Source: Arthrobacter sp. Soc17.1.1.1
Lineage (GTDB): Bacteria; Actinomycetota; Actinomycetes; Actinomycetales; Micrococcaceae
NCBI RefSeq assembly: GCF_036867195.1
Contig: NZ_JBAJII010000001.1
Coordinates: 62,001 to 126,000, forward strand
Direction of reading: 5' to 3'
DNA length: 64,000 bases
The first letter of the stretch is position 1, and every line of letters begins with the position of its first letter. The notes beneath the pieces are model-generated. The model saw only the letters and a list, made by a program, of their open reading frames with translations. It had not been told where the DNA came from and did no database searches. The translations under genes and the position numbers were made by a program. This document shows, piece by piece, positions 47,356 to 58,806 of the stretch.

Positions 47356-48285
47356 GTGACCTCGACCGGCACCCCACGCCCGGCCACCCCGCTCCTCGTC
47401 TCCACGCCCGCCGACCTGCGGGCCGCGACCACGGCCCTGCTCGACGACGCCCGGAACCGGCGCGGCGCAGGGGCCGGCCGGCCGTCGCTCGGTCTCGTGC
47501 CCACCATGGGCGGCCTGCACGAGGGCCACGCGACGCTCGCCCGCACCGCCCGCGAGGCCGAGGACGTCGTCGTCGTGTCCGTCTTCGTGAACCCCCTGCA
47601 GTTCGGCGACCAGGCGGACCTCGACCGCTACCCGCGCACGCTCGACGCCGACCTGCGGCTGCTCGGCGGGTGCGGGACCGACATCGTCTTCGCACCGTCC
47701 GTGGAGGACATGTACCCCGGGGGCGAGCCGCTGGTCCGCGTGAGCGCCGGCCGAATGGGGGAGGTGCTCGAGGGGGCATCCCGGCCCGGCCACTTCGACG
47801 GCATGCTCACCGTCGTCGCCAAGCTCCTCAACCTCGGACTGCCCGGCACCGGGGCCGACTACCGCGCCTACTTCGGCGAGAAGGACGCCCAGCAGCTCGC
47901 GCTCATCCGGCGCATGGTGCTCGACCTGAACGTGCCCGTCCGCATCGAGGGCGTGCCCATCGTCCGGGACGCCGACGGGCTGGCCCTCTCCAGCCGCAAC
48001 CGCTTCCTCTCCGCGGACGAGCGCCGCGCGGCACTGGTGCTCTCGCGCGTGCTCGGGACCCTCCGTGCCGGTGCGCGCGACGGCGTGCCCCCGGACCTCC
48101 CGGCGGCCCGCGCCGAGATCCTGGCCGAGCGGGGAGTGGACCTCGACTACCTCGAGATCGTCGACCCGTCGTCGTTCGCGCCGGCCGGGCACGACGCGCG
48201 GACCGCTCCTGCCCTCGCGGTCGTCGCAGCGCGGGTGGGCGCGGTGCGCCTCATCGACAACGCCTTCCTGCCCCCTGTGGCCTGA
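47356..48285 (+). CDS. panC: Pantoate--beta-alanine ligase
   Basis: A 309-residue ATP-dependent ligase that makes pantothenate. The HIGH-like [15 protein letters not shown] is near residue 50, followed by [40 protein letters not shown] and the KMSKS-like [14 protein letters not shown] roughly 40-residue extension precedes the core. GTG 47356 has GGAAGGAC upstream. With the DUF2520 gene upstream it likely forms a pantothenate unit; lysS begins on its own promoter. Confidence 0.94.
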   Translation: MTSTGTPRPATPLLVSTPADLRAATTALLDDARNRRGAGAGRPSLGLVPTMGGLHEGHATLARTAREAEDVVVVSVFVNPLQFGDQADLDRYPRTLDADLRLLGGCGTDIVFAPSVEDMYPGGEPLVRVSAGRMGEVLEGASRPGHFDGMLTVVAKLLNLGLPGTGADYRAYFGEKDAQQLALIRRMVLDLNVPVRIEGVPIVRDADGLALSSRNRFLSADERRAALVLSRVLGTLRAGARDGVPPDLPAARAEILAERGVDLDYLEIVDPSSFAPAGHDARTAPALAVVAARVGAVRLIDNAFLPPVA

Positions 48286-48324
48286 CGCACACCGCGCACC
48301 CACCGCGGGCCCGGCGGGGAGCCG

Positions 48325-48330
48325 TAAACT
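48325..48330 (+). promoter_or_regulatory. -10 box of a probable leaderless lysS transcript
   Basis: TAAACT lies 8 nt before the lysS GTG with no ribosome binding site between. Confidence 0.6.
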
Positions 48331-48338
48331 TGTCTTCC

Positions 48339-49841
48339 GTGACCCCTGACGACACCCTCTCCCCGGACGACCTCAACGAGCAGATGCGCTTCCGCCTGCA
48401 GAAGCGCGCGGCCCTCCTCGACGCCGGGATGGAGCCCTACCCGGTCAAGCCGGAGCGGACCGACTCGCTCGCGGCGGTGCGGGAGCGGTTCGCGGACCTC
48501 CCCACGGGAGAGTCGAGCGGCCACCAGGTGGCCGTCGTCGGCCGTGTGGTGTTCATCCGCAACTCGGGCAAACTGTGCTTCGCCACCCTGCAGGAGGGCG
48601 ACGGCACGCGCCTGCAGATCATGCTCAGCCTCGCCGAGATCGGCGAGGAGGGCCTGGCCGGGTGGAAGTCCCTCGTGGACCTCGGCGACCACGTCCAGGT
48701 GCGTGGCGAGGTCATCAGCTCCCGCCGCGGCGAGCTGTCCGTGATGGCGTCCTCATGGACCATGGCGTCCAAGGCCCTCCGCCCCCTGCCCACGCTGCAC
48801 GCCGGCGTGAACGAGGAGACGCGTGTCCGCCAGCGCTACGTGGACCTCATGGTGCGCGAGGAGGCCCGCCAGATGGTCCGCACCCGCGCCGCCATCACCC
48901 GGACGCTCCGGGAGACGCTGAACCGCCGCGACTACATCGAGGTGGAGACCCCCATCCTGCAGCTCGTCCACGGCGGCGCGACGGCCCGCCCGTTCGAGAC
49001 GCACCTGAACGCGTTCGACCAGAAGATGACCCTCCGGATCGCGCTCGAGCTGTACCTGAAGCGCGCCGTGGTCGGTGGGATCGACCGCGTCTACGAGATC
49101 GGCCGGATCTTCCGCAACGAGGGGGTCGACTCCACCCACAGCCCCGAGTTCACGATGCTCGAGTGCTACGAGGCCTATGCCGACCAGTTCGTGATGGCCG
49201 AGCGTATGAAGGAGATGATCCTCGCCTGCGCGGACCTCCTCGGCTCCCGCACCATCGAGACCGCCAAGGGCACCATCGACCTCGACGGTGACTGGGCCTG
49301 GCTCGCGGTGTACCCGGGGCTGTCCTCCGCCGTGGGCCGCGAGATCACGCCGGAGACGGGGGTGGAGGAGCTGCGGGCCGTCGCCGAGCAGCACGAGGTG
49401 CCGCTGAACCCGGCCTGGGGCGCGGAGAAGATGGTCCTGGAACTGTTCTCCGAGATCGTCGAGCCCACCCTCCTGCAGCCGACCTTCGTCTACGACTATC
49501 CGCCGTCCGCCCAGCCGCTGGCACGGCCCCACCGTGAGGATCCACGCCTCATCGAGGCATGGGACCTCATCATCGGCGGCATGGAACGCGGCACGGCGTT
49601 CTCCGAGCTCATCGATCCGGTCATCCAGCGCGAGCGTCTCACCGAGCAGTCGCGCCAGGCGGCCGCCGGTGACGACGAGGCGATGCAGCTTGACGAGGAT
49701 TTCCTGCGGGCCCTCGAATACGGTGCTCCGCCCATGGGCGGGATCGGGCTCGGAATCGACCGCCTCGTGATGCTTTTCACGAACGTCGGAATTCGCGAGT
49801 CGATACTCTTCCCCATTCTCAAGCCCGAGGCAGGGCAGTAG
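48339..49841 (+). CDS. lysS: Lysyl-tRNA synthetase (class II)
   Basis: A 500-residue class II enzyme charging tRNA-Lys. The N-terminal OB-fold anticodon domain (about residues 60-160, VAVVGRVVFIRNSGK) precedes motif 1 (VRTRAAITRTLRETLNRRDYIEVETP), motif 2 (FRNEGVDSTHSPEFTMLE) and motif 3 (GIGLGIDRLVMLFT); these are cited in part. The frame is open far upstream but GTG 48339 is supported by the -10 box and by homology. A small membrane-protein gene follows 2 nt later. Confidence 0.95.
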   Translation: MTPDDTLSPDDLNEQMRFRLQKRAALLDAGMEPYPVKPERTDSLAAVRERFADLPTGESSGHQVAVVGRVVFIRNSGKLCFATLQEGDGTRLQIMLSLAEIGEEGLAGWKSLVDLGDHVQVRGEVISSRRGELSVMASSWTMASKALRPLPTLHAGVNEETRVRQRYVDLMVREEARQMVRTRAAITRTLRETLNRRDYIEVETPILQLVHGGATARPFETHLNAFDQKMTLRIALELYLKRAVVGGIDRVYEIGRIFRNEGVDSTHSPEFTMLECYEAYADQFVMAERMKEMILACADLLGSRTIETAKGTIDLDGDWAWLAVYPGLSSAVGREITPETGVEELRAVAEQHEVPLNPAWGAEKMVLELFSEIVEPTLLQPTFVYDYPPSAQPLARPHREDPRLIEAWDLIIGGMERGTAFSELIDPVIQRERLTEQSRQAAAGDDEAMQLDEDFLRALEYGAPPMGGIGLGIDRLVMLFTNVGIRESILFPILKPEAGQ

Positions 49842-49843
49842 CC

Positions 49844-50041
49844 GTGGAATATGTGGCAGTGCTCCTGCCGTCCTTCTGCCTGGCCGTCCTCTTCTACTTC
49901 GTGATCAAGGCCATATTCAACGCGGACAGGGCGGAACGCGAGGCCATGGCGCGGGCGGAGGAATTACAGGACGCCGAGGATGCACGCCGGCGCGAATCAT
50001 CGGACGAGGAAAAAGGAAATCCGGAGATAAACCCGGGATGA
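49844..50041 (+). CDS. Small single-pass membrane protein (65 aa)
   Basis: A 65-residue protein: one hydrophobic helix at residues 4-24 (VAVLLPSFCLAVLFYFVI) followed by an amphipathic, highly charged helix (NADRAEREAMARAEELQDAEDARRRE). Start GTG 49844 is 2 nt after the lysS stop and is probably translationally coupled. It lies in the AT-richer stretch leading to lsr2. No family recognised; small proteins of this layout follow lysS in related genomes. Confidence 0.65.
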   Translation: MEYVAVLLPSFCLAVLFYFVIKAIFNADRAEREAMARAEELQDAEDARRRESSDEEKGNPEINPG

Positions 50042-50051
50042 AACTCCTTCT

Positions 50052-50080
50052 TTGACCTCGATACAATTGTGGCCCATAAT
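50052..50080 (+). promoter_or_regulatory. Housekeeping promoter of lsr2
   Basis: TTGACC (50052-50057) and CATAAT (50075-50080) are separated by 17 nt, close to the ideal -35/-10 arrangement. It lies 44 nt before the lsr2 start, with AGGAG at 50113-50117 as ribosome binding site. Confidence 0.7.
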
Positions 50081-50123
50081 CGTCGAGGGGGCACCGATAT
50101 CGAGGAACAAATAGGAGATCATT

Positions 50124-50468
50124 GTGGCGCAGAAGGTAAAGATAATCCTCATCGACGACATCGACGGCGGCGAAGCCGATGAGACAGTGCGCTTCGGCCT
50201 GGACGGCGTCCAGTACGAGATCGACCTCTCCGAAGCGCACGCCGCGGAACTCCGCGCCGCCCTGGGCGACTACGTGGGCGCCGCGCGCCGCAGCAACTCC
50301 TCGAAGCAGCGCTCCAGCGGCTCGGCCGCCTCGGGTGCGCCGTCGCCCTCGCGCAACCAGGAGGCGGCTCAGATCCGTGAGTGGGCCAGGGAGAACGGCT
50401 ACGACGTCTCCTCCCGCGGGCGGGTCAACAGCGAGATCGTCGAGGCGTACCGCGCCGCCCAGCGCTGA
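50124..50468 (+). CDS. lsr2: Lsr2-family nucleoid-associated xenogeneic silencer
   Basis: A 114-residue histone-like protein that bridges DNA and silences AT-rich genes. The N-terminal dimerisation domain ([22 protein letters not shown] and the [17 protein letters not shown] helix) and the C-terminal DNA-binding domain ([27 protein letters not shown]) with its RGR AT-hook-like loop are both present, joined by a Ser-rich linker. GTG 50124 has AGGAG 6 nt upstream. Its promoter region is one of the more AT-rich spots in the window, so autoregulation is possible. Confidence 0.95.
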   Translation: MAQKVKIILIDDIDGGEADETVRFGLDGVQYEIDLSEAHAAELRAALGDYVGAARRSNSSKQRSSGSAASGAPSPSRNQEAAQIREWARENGYDVSSRGRVNSEIVEAYRAAQR

Positions 50469-50482
50469 CCATCCCCACCGGG

Positions 50483-50507
50483 CGCCGGAGCGGAAGACCC
50501 TCCGGCG
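50483..50507 (+). terminator. Terminator of lsr2
   Basis: CGCCGGAG-N9-CTCCGGCG, a perfect 8-bp stem 14 nt after the lsr2 stop, is followed by TTATCT. Confidence 0.6.
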
Positions 50508-50592
50508 TTATCTCGCCTGTGGCGAACACGGGCCCAAAGCACACCCCGGCCCCGTAGCATCGAATTACGCGTTAGCTAGGAGTGTGTTCCTC

Positions 50593-53100
<2,508 letters not shown>

Positions 53101-53117
53101 TACCGCGTGATCGACGG

Positions 53118-53150
53118 AAGAACCCGCCCTGCACAGCAGGGCGGGTTCTT
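53118..53150 (+). terminator. Intrinsic terminator of clpC
   Basis: A 14-bp stem (AAGAACCCGCCCTG / CAGGGCGGGTTCTT, 5-nt loop) followed by TTTCG lies 17 nt past clpC. Confidence 0.9.
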
Positions 53151-53253
53151 TCGTCACCCGGCATCCCGGCAGGGATTGGGTGCCCGCAGCAACAAGATTC
53201 CTCCCGTAGTGAACCTCTGTGATCCGGCCCACAGGCGGTGATAGAGATGACGC

Positions 53254-55278
53254 ATGACCACTCCCTTCTCCTCGCTCGAGGACTTCGTCGCCCTGCCACG
53301 CCTCAGCGGACTCGTCCTCGACCGGGAGGGCACACGCCTGGTGACCGCCGTGGCGACCCTCGACCCGAAGAAGACCGCATACCGGACGGCGCTCTGGGAG
53401 GTGGACCCGAGGGGTGAGCGGCCCGCCCGGCGCCTGACCCGCAGTGCGGCCGGCGAGTCGGGAGCCGCGTTCCTCGCCGGCGGAGACCTGCTCTTCACCT
53501 CGGCGCGGCCCGACCCGGACGATGCCGAGGGCGAGAAGCGCACGGCGCTGTGGCGGCTGCCGGCCGGCGGCGGTGAGGCGTCCCTGCTCCTCACGCGCGA
53601 AGGCGGCGTGGCGGGTGTCGCGACGGCGGACGCGGCCGACGTCGCCGTCGTCACGGGCAACGCGCTCACCGGCTCCACGGACGAGGAGGACGACGCCGAG
53701 CGGCGCAAGGCACGCACGGAGTCCGGGGTCGCGGCGATCCTGCATTCCGGGTACCCCGTCCGTTACTGGGACGCCGACCTCGGGCCGGACGAGCCCCGGT
53801 ACTTCACGCTGCAGGACCCGGCCGGGGACGGCGACCACCCGCTCGAGGACCTCGTCCCGTCGCCCCGGGGCGGCCTCCGGGACGCCCACCCCGTGCTGAC
53901 GCCCGACGGATCGGCCCTCTTCACCGCCCTCACCGTCCCCGAGGAGCACGGATCCCAGCGGACGGTCCTCGTCCGCGTGGACCTGGCGACGAAGGACCTC
54001 GCCGTCCTGCTCGACGACCGCGGGAACGACTACTCGCCGGGACCGGTGAGTCCCGACGGCCGCTTCCTCGCGGTGGTCAGGAACCGCCGCACCACCGCCG
54101 ATCTCGCGCCGCGCACCAGCCTGCTCCTGCTCCCGCTCGACGGCGGCGACCCCACCCCCCTGGCCGAGGACTGGGACCGGTGGCCCGACCCCGCCGCGTG
54201 GCTCCCCGACGGTTCCGGGCTCGTGGTCACGGCGGACGACGACGGCGGCGCGCCGGTGTTCGTGATCGACGCCGGCTCGGGGTCCGTACGACGCGTCACG
54301 CAGGACGCCGCCGCGTACTCCGACGTCAGCGTGGCACCGGACGGGGCGACCGCCTACGCCGTCCGCAGCTCATACCTGTTCCCCGCCGAGGTGGTCCGCA
54401 TCGATCTCTCCTCGGGTGCCACCGTGCGCCTCCAGAACCCCGCGGAGCGCCCCGAGCTGCCGGGCACGCTGGAACGCGTCGAATCGGTGGGCGAGGACGG
54501 ACAGCCGGTGAGGTCGTGGCTCGTGCTGCCCGAGGGCGCATCCGCCGAGGCTCCCGCCCCGGCACTGCTGTGGATCCACGGCGGACCCATCGGCTCCTGG
54601 AACGCGTGGACGTGGCGCTGGTCGCCGTGGATCATGGCGGCCCGCGGCTACGCCGTGCTCCTGCCCGATCCCGCACTGTCAACGGGCTACGGCCAGCGCA
54701 TGGTGGACCGCGGGTGGGGCCGCTGGGGCAGCGCCCCCTACACCGACCTCATGGCCGCGACCGACACCCTCGTGGCGCGCGACGACATCGACGCGACGCG
54801 TGTGGCGGCGATGGGCGGCAGCTTCGGCGGGTACATGGCGAACTGGATCGCCGGCCACACGGACCGCTTCTCCGCGATCGTGACCCATGCGAGCCTGTGG
54901 GCGCTGGACCAGTTCGCCCCCACCACGGACGCGGCCTACTACTGGCGGCGCGAGATGACGCCCGAGGCGATGCGCGAGAACTCGCCGCACCTGCACGTCG
55001 CGGAGATCGGCACGCCCATGCTCGTCATCCACGGCGACAAGGACTACCGGGTGCCGATCGGCGAGGGCCTGCGCCTGTGGTACGACCTGCTGTCCGCCTC
55101 CAGGCTCGCGGCGGACGACGAGGGGCGCACGCCGCACCGGTTCCTCTACTTCCCCGACGAGAACCACTGGATCCTCAAGCCCCAGCACGCGCGCGTCTGG
55201 TACGGCGTGGTCGAGGCGTTCCTCGCCTCGCACGTCCTCGGTGAGGAACGCGGGCTTCCCCCCGAGCTGGGCCTGTAG
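53254..55278 (+). CDS. Prolyl-oligopeptidase-family serine peptidase (S9)
   Basis: A 674-residue cytosolic peptidase. Residues about 1-400 form a beta-propeller of WD-like strands (repeated SPDGRFLAV, LPDGSGLVV, APDGATAYAV); residues about 410-665 form an alpha/beta-hydrolase domain. Catalytic residues are Ser in AAMGGSFGGYMANWIAGH, Asp in VIHGDKDYRVP and His in FPDENHWIL. Preference for oligopeptides or acylated peptides cannot be told. The ATG follows a GTGATAGAGATGACGC stretch with no strong ribosome binding site; a TAGAGAT box 8 nt upstream suggests a short leader. Confidence 0.9.
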   Translation: MTTPFSSLEDFVALPRLSGLVLDREGTRLVTAVATLDPKKTAYRTALWEVDPRGERPARRLTRSAAGESGAAFLAGGDLLFTSARPDPDDAEGEKRTALWRLPAGGGEASLLLTREGGVAGVATADAADVAVVTGNALTGSTDEEDDAERRKARTESGVAAILHSGYPVRYWDADLGPDEPRYFTLQDPAGDGDHPLEDLVPSPRGGLRDAHPVLTPDGSALFTALTVPEEHGSQRTVLVRVDLATKDLAVLLDDRGNDYSPGPVSPDGRFLAVVRNRRTTADLAPRTSLLLLPLDGGDPTPLAEDWDRWPDPAAWLPDGSGLVVTADDDGGAPVFVIDAGSGSVRRVTQDAAAYSDVSVAPDGATAYAVRSSYLFPAEVVRIDLSSGATVRLQNPAERPELPGTLERVESVGEDGQPVRSWLVLPEGASAEAPAPALLWIHGGPIGSWNAWTWRWSPWIMAARGYAVLLPDPALSTGYGQRMVDRGWGRWGSAPYTDLMAATDTLVARDDIDATRVAAMGGSFGGYMANWIAGHTDRFSAIVTHASLWALDQFAPTTDAAYYWRREMTPEAMRENSPHLHVAEIGTPMLVIHGDKDYRVPIGEGLRLWYDLLSASRLAADDEGRTPHRFLYFPDENHWILKPQHARVWYGVVEAFLASHVLGEERGLPPELGL

Positions 55279-55301
55279 GCGGTCCGGCCGGGCGGGCTCG
55301 G

Positions 55302-55307
55302 TAGAGT
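55302..55307 (+). promoter_or_regulatory. -10 box of leaderless acetyltransferase transcript
   Basis: TAGAGT lies 7 nt before the GTG start at 55315, and no ribosome binding site is present. Confidence 0.6.
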
Positions 55308-55314
55308 GGCACGG

Positions 55315-55824
55315 GTGACCGCACCCTTCACCATCCGCCGCGCCCGCACCTCGGACGTCCCCGCCATCAAGGCGCTCGTCGAGCCGCTCGCCCAGGAGCG
55401 CATCCTGATGGCCAAGGAGACGGTGGCCTACTACGAGGGCCTGCCCGAGTTCCGCATCGCGGAGGCCGACGGCGGGGAGGTGCTCGGCTGCGGGGCGCTG
55501 CACATCATGTGGGAGGACCTTGCCGAGGTGCGCACCCTCGCGACGTCCCCCATGGCCCGCGGGCGCGGGGTGGGGCATGCGCTCGTCGAGGAGCTGCTCG
55601 AGGAGGCCCGCGGCTTCGGTGTCAGGCGCGTGTTCTGCCTGACCTTCGAGGTGGGCTTCTTCCGCCGCCACGGCTTCGAGGTCATGGCCGACCAGTCCGC
55701 CGTCGATCCGCGGATCTACTCGGAACTCCTGCGATCCCACGACGAGGGCGTCGCGGAGTTCCTCGACCTGGCCCGGGTGAAGCCCAACACCCTTGGAAAC
55801 ACGCGGATGATCAGGGAACTCTGA
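55315..55824 (+). CDS. argA: Amino-acid N-acetyltransferase (ArgA-like GNAT)
   Basis: A 169-residue GNAT-fold enzyme. It has IRRARTSDVPAIKALVEPLA, the acetyl-CoA loop ATSPMARGRGVGHALVEELL, and a C-terminal FFRRHGFEVM typical of GNATs. The closing signature KPNTLGNTRMI and the 55-RYYEGLPEFRIAE-type N-terminus match the short actinobacterial glutamate N-acetyltransferases, which start arginine synthesis without the kinase-like domain of E. coli ArgA. GTG 55315 is chosen from the leaderless -10 spacing. No other arginine genes are adjacent. Confidence 0.75.
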   Translation: MTAPFTIRRARTSDVPAIKALVEPLAQERILMAKETVAYYEGLPEFRIAEADGGEVLGCGALHIMWEDLAEVRTLATSPMARGRGVGHALVEELLEEARGFGVRRVFCLTFEVGFFRRHGFEVMADQSAVDPRIYSELLRSHDEGVAEFLDLARVKPNTLGNTRMIREL

Positions 55825-55946
55825 GCGGGGCGGCTGGCTTTCTCCCGTTCGCGGGGGATAAGGTAAGACTGCTTAGCATTCCTGTAGGGGTGCTGGCACG
55901 CCACCGGATCCGGTGGCCGTACACCGAGCTGAAGGAGGTCCGATTC

Positions 55947-56123
55947 ATGGGACTGGATGACAAGATCGGGAACAAGGGCGAAGGCCTGGGCGGCAAGGTC
56001 AAGGAAGGCCTCGGCAAGGCGACCGGAGACGAGAACCTCGAGGCCGAGGGCCACAAGGACCAGGCGACCTCGAAACTGAAGGACGCCGGCGAGAACGTCA
56101 AGGACGCGTTCAAGGGCCACTGA
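55947..56123 (+). CDS. CsbD-family stress protein
   Basis: A 58-residue protein of the CsbD family: MGLDDKIGNKGEGLGGKVKEGLGKATGDENLEAEG (cut) with its repeated Gly-Lys-x-Lys-Glu turns and a C-terminal KLKDAGENVKDAFKG. It is soluble and predicted mostly unstructured or helical. CsbD homologues are induced by general stress in Bacillus. The GAAGGAGGT ribosome binding site 7 nt upstream is close to ideal, implying strong expression. A T-tailed hairpin follows. Confidence 0.88.
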   Translation: MGLDDKIGNKGEGLGGKVKEGLGKATGDENLEAEGHKDQATSKLKDAGENVKDAFKGH

Positions 56124-56161
56124 CCCGCCCCGGCCGCACCTTGGATCGAGCGGCCAGGCCA

Positions 56162-56198
56162 CCTGAGGGAGGCGCCCGTGACGGGCCCCTCCCTCAGG
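56162..56198 (+). terminator. Terminator of csbD
   Basis: An 11-bp outer stem (CCTGAGGGAGG / CCTCCCTCAGG) with an inner 6-bp stem is followed by CGTTT. The remaining 56199-56360 holds three GCAGTC copies near the dhaK start and nothing else identified. Confidence 0.8.
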
Positions 56199-56360
56199 CG
56201 TTTAACGGGCCAGGCAGGGGTGCGCCCGGGCGGTTCCCGGCTATAGGCAGGCGCAGGAACGGGCGGTAGTGTTCCGAGTGGCCGACGTGGTCCATGGAAG
56301 GCGGGCTGCAGTCTGTCACAACCGTCCGTTTGCAGTCTTCGCAGTCAAGGAGCAGCCGCC

Positions 56361-57362
56361 GTGAAGAAGCTCATCAACGACCCCAGAGCCGTGGTCAACG
56401 AGTCGGTCGAAGGATTCGGCATCGCGCATGCCGACCTCGTGGCCGTCCACCCCGATCCCCTCTTCATCACCCGCAGGGACGCCCCCGTCCGGGGCAAGGT
56501 GGGCCTGGTCTCCGGCGGCGGAAGCGGTCACGAACCGCTCCACGCCGGCTTCGTGGGACGCGGCATGCTCGACGCCGCCGTGCCCGGCGCCGTGTTCACC
56601 TCGCCCACGCCCGACCAGATCATCCCCGCCACCACGGCCGTCGACGGCGGTGCGGGCGTGCTGCACATCGTCAAGAACTACACGGGCGACGTCCTCAACT
56701 TCGAGACGGCCGCGGAGATGGCCGAGGCCGAGGGTGTCACCGTCCGCTCGGTCCTCGTCAACGACGACGTGGCCGTCGAGGACTCCCTCTACACGGCGGG
56801 CCGGCGCGGCGTCGGCGGGACCGTGCTCGTCGAGCGCATCGCCGGAGCCGCTGCCGAACGCGGCGACGATCTCGACGGCGTCACGGCCGTCGCCCAGCGC
56901 GTGGTGGACGGCGTCCGCTCCATGGGTGTGGCGCTCGCCGCCTGCACCGTGCCGCACGCCGGCGTGCCCAGCTTCGAGCTCTCGGACGACGAGATCGAGA
57001 TCGGTATCGGCATCCACGGCGAGCCCGGCCGGCACAAGATCGCCATGGAGGACGCCGACGGCATCACGCAGCGGCTCCTCGACCCCATCGCCGCCGACCT
57101 CAGGCTCACCTCGGGCGACCGCACCATCGTGATGGTCAACGGGATGGGCGGCACGCCCGCCAGCGAGCTGTACATCGTGTTCCGCAAGGTCGCGCAGCTG
57201 CTGGAGGGCCTCGGCGTGAGCATCGAACGCTCCCTCGTCGGCAACTACATCACCGCGCTCGAGATGCAGGGCGCCTCGCTGACGATCCTGCGGGCGGACG
57301 ACGAGATGCTCGAACTCTGGGACTCGCCCGTGCACACCGCCGCGCTGCGATGGGGGGCCTGA
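56361..57362 (+). CDS. dhaK: Dihydroxyacetone kinase subunit DhaK
   Basis: A 333-residue substrate-binding subunit of the PTS-dependent dihydroxyacetone kinase. [19 protein letters not shown] and the covalent-binding His219 in [13 protein letters not shown] (hemiaminal with the substrate) are present, as are [17 protein letters not shown] and [14 protein letters not shown]. It works with DhaL (ADP-bound) and DhaM. GTG 56361 has AAGGAG 8 nt upstream. No dhaR or dhaS regulator gene is visible next to it. Confidence 0.95.
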   Translation: MKKLINDPRAVVNESVEGFGIAHADLVAVHPDPLFITRRDAPVRGKVGLVSGGGSGHEPLHAGFVGRGMLDAAVPGAVFTSPTPDQIIPATTAVDGGAGVLHIVKNYTGDVLNFETAAEMAEAEGVTVRSVLVNDDVAVEDSLYTAGRRGVGGTVLVERIAGAAAERGDDLDGVTAVAQRVVDGVRSMGVALAACTVPHAGVPSFELSDDEIEIGIGIHGEPGRHKIAMEDADGITQRLLDPIAADLRLTSGDRTIVMVNGMGGTPASELYIVFRKVAQLLEGLGVSIERSLVGNYITALEMQGASLTILRADDEMLELWDSPVHTAALRWGA

Positions 57363-57364
57363 GC

Positions 57365-58015
57365 ATGGCGGAGGTCCTCGACACCGACTGGGCCGTGCGG
57401 TGGATCCATGAGACCGCGCGCGTGGTCGCGGAGAACCGCGCCCTCCTGATCGACCTCGACAGGGTCATCGGCGACGCGGACCACGGGGAGAACCTGGACC
57501 GCGGGTTCAGTGCCGCCGTCGCGAAGCTCGATGCCGGGGAGGCGCCGCCCACGCCGGCGGCGGTCCTGAAGCAGGTCGCCATGACGCTCATGTCCACCGT
57601 CGGGGGTGCCGCCGGGCCCCTGTACGGCACGGCCTTCCTGCGCGCCGCAACCTCCCTCGGTGATGCGGCGGAGATCGACGCCGGGGCCGCCGCCGGGATG
57701 ATCCGGGCCGCACGCGACGGCATCGTCACGCGCGGCAAGGCGGAGGTGGGCGACAAGACCATGGTCGACGCGTGGACGCCGGCCACGGAGTCCGCCGAGA
57801 CCGCCGCCCACGCCGGTGCGACACCCCCGGAGGTGCTCGCCGCCGCGGCGAACGCGGCCCACGCCGGGGCGGTGGCCACCGAACCCCTCATCGCACGCAA
57901 GGGCCGGGCCAGCTACCTCGGTGAGCGCAGCGCCGGGCACCAGGACCCCGGCGCCGTCTCCACCGCCCTGATCCTGACGGCGGCCGCTGCGGCCGCCGGG
58001 GGAGAGGTCGCGTGA
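57365..58015 (+). CDS. dhaL: Dihydroxyacetone kinase subunit DhaL
   Basis: A 216-residue nucleotide-binding subunit that keeps ADP bound and is rephosphorylated by DhaM. The magnesium/ADP loop IGDADHGENLDRGF and VGDKTMVDAW are intact, with STVGGAAGPLYGTAFLRA between and HQDPGAVSTALIL at the C-terminus. Two nt after dhaK; stop overlaps dhaM. Confidence 0.95.
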   Translation: MAEVLDTDWAVRWIHETARVVAENRALLIDLDRVIGDADHGENLDRGFSAAVAKLDAGEAPPTPAAVLKQVAMTLMSTVGGAAGPLYGTAFLRAATSLGDAAEIDAGAAAGMIRAARDGIVTRGKAEVGDKTMVDAWTPATESAETAAHAGATPPEVLAAAANAAHAGAVATEPLIARKGRASYLGERSAGHQDPGAVSTALILTAAAAAAGGEVA

Positions 58016-58758
58016 GCGTCGGCCTCGTGATCGTCTCGCACAGCGAGAAGATCGCCGAGGGCGTCGTCGAACTGGCCGCCCAGATGGCGCCCGACGTCCT
58101 GCTCGTCGCCGCCGGAGGAGCGGACGACGGCGCCGGTCCCGCCCGGATCGGCACGAGCTTCGAGCGGGTGCAGGCGGCCCTCGAGCGGGCATCGGCGGGG
58201 GACGGCGTGGTGATCCTGACCGATCTCGGCTCCGCGGTCATGACCGCCGAGATGGTGCTCGAGTTCCTCGAGCCCGACGCGCGGGAGTCCGTCCGGCTCG
58301 CCCAGGCTGCCCTGGTGGAGGGAGCGGTCGCCGCCGCCGTGCAGGCCCAGGGCGGCGCATCCCTCGACGAGGTGGTCCAGGCGGCGGAGCGGGCCGTGGT
58401 GTCCATCCGTCCCGAGGAGCTCGAGCCCTTCGTCAGCCATGCCGCGGCCGCCCCGGGACAGGCGGCACCGGCGGACACGGACAGGGCCGCCGCGGGGACG
58501 ACGGCGAGCGGGTCGTGGACGCTGCCGAACCAGATGGGCCTGCACGCCCGGCCCGCTGCCACGCTCGCCACGGGGCTCACCGATCTCGACGCCGAGGTGA
58601 CGGTGAACGGCGTGGACGGCAAGTCGGTGATGCTGCTGATGAGCCTCGGGCTCGGCCAGGGCAGGACGGTGACCGTCGAGGCGAGCGGCCCCGACGCCCA
58701 GGCCGCGGTCGACTTCGTCGGGCAGGCGGTCGAATCGGGATTCGGCGAGCCGTCCTGA
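58012..58758 (+). CDS. dhaM: Dihydroxyacetone kinase phosphotransfer subunit DhaM fused to HPr
   Basis: A 248-residue two-domain protein. Residues 1-130 are the EIIA-man-like DhaM domain, with phospho-accepting His10 in IVSHSEKIAEG and VVILTDLGSAVMTAEM. A flexible Ala/Pro/Asp linker (about 145-165) joins it to an HPr domain whose His178 lies in MGLHARPAA and whose Ser205 lies in GKSVMLLMSLG. There is no EI domain, so phosphate must come from a separate EI. GTG 58012 overlaps dhaL. Confidence 0.92.
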   Translation: MSVGLVIVSHSEKIAEGVVELAAQMAPDVLLVAAGGADDGAGPARIGTSFERVQAALERASAGDGVVILTDLGSAVMTAEMVLEFLEPDARESVRLAQAALVEGAVAAAVQAQGGASLDEVVQAAERAVVSIRPEELEPFVSHAAAAPGQAAPADTDRAAAGTTASGSWTLPNQMGLHARPAATLATGLTDLDAEVTVNGVDGKSVMLLMSLGLGQGRTVTVEASGPDAQAAVDFVGQAVESGFGEPS

Positions 58759-58769
58759 CCGCTTCCGGG

Positions 58770-58806
58770 GGACGGGGTCGCGGGAATGGGTCCGGCGACC
58801 CCGTCC
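58770..58806. terminator. Bidirectional terminator between dhaM and mutY
   Basis: A perfect 12-bp inverted repeat (GGACGGGGTCGC / GCGACCCCGTCC, 13-nt loop) overlaps the first base of the mutY stop codon on the complementary strand. Confidence 0.75.

Noticed and set aside
50521..50592. ClgR or CtsR/CIRCE operator before clpC
   Set aside because: No clear palindrome matching these consensus sites; only TAGCTA-like short symmetry is present.
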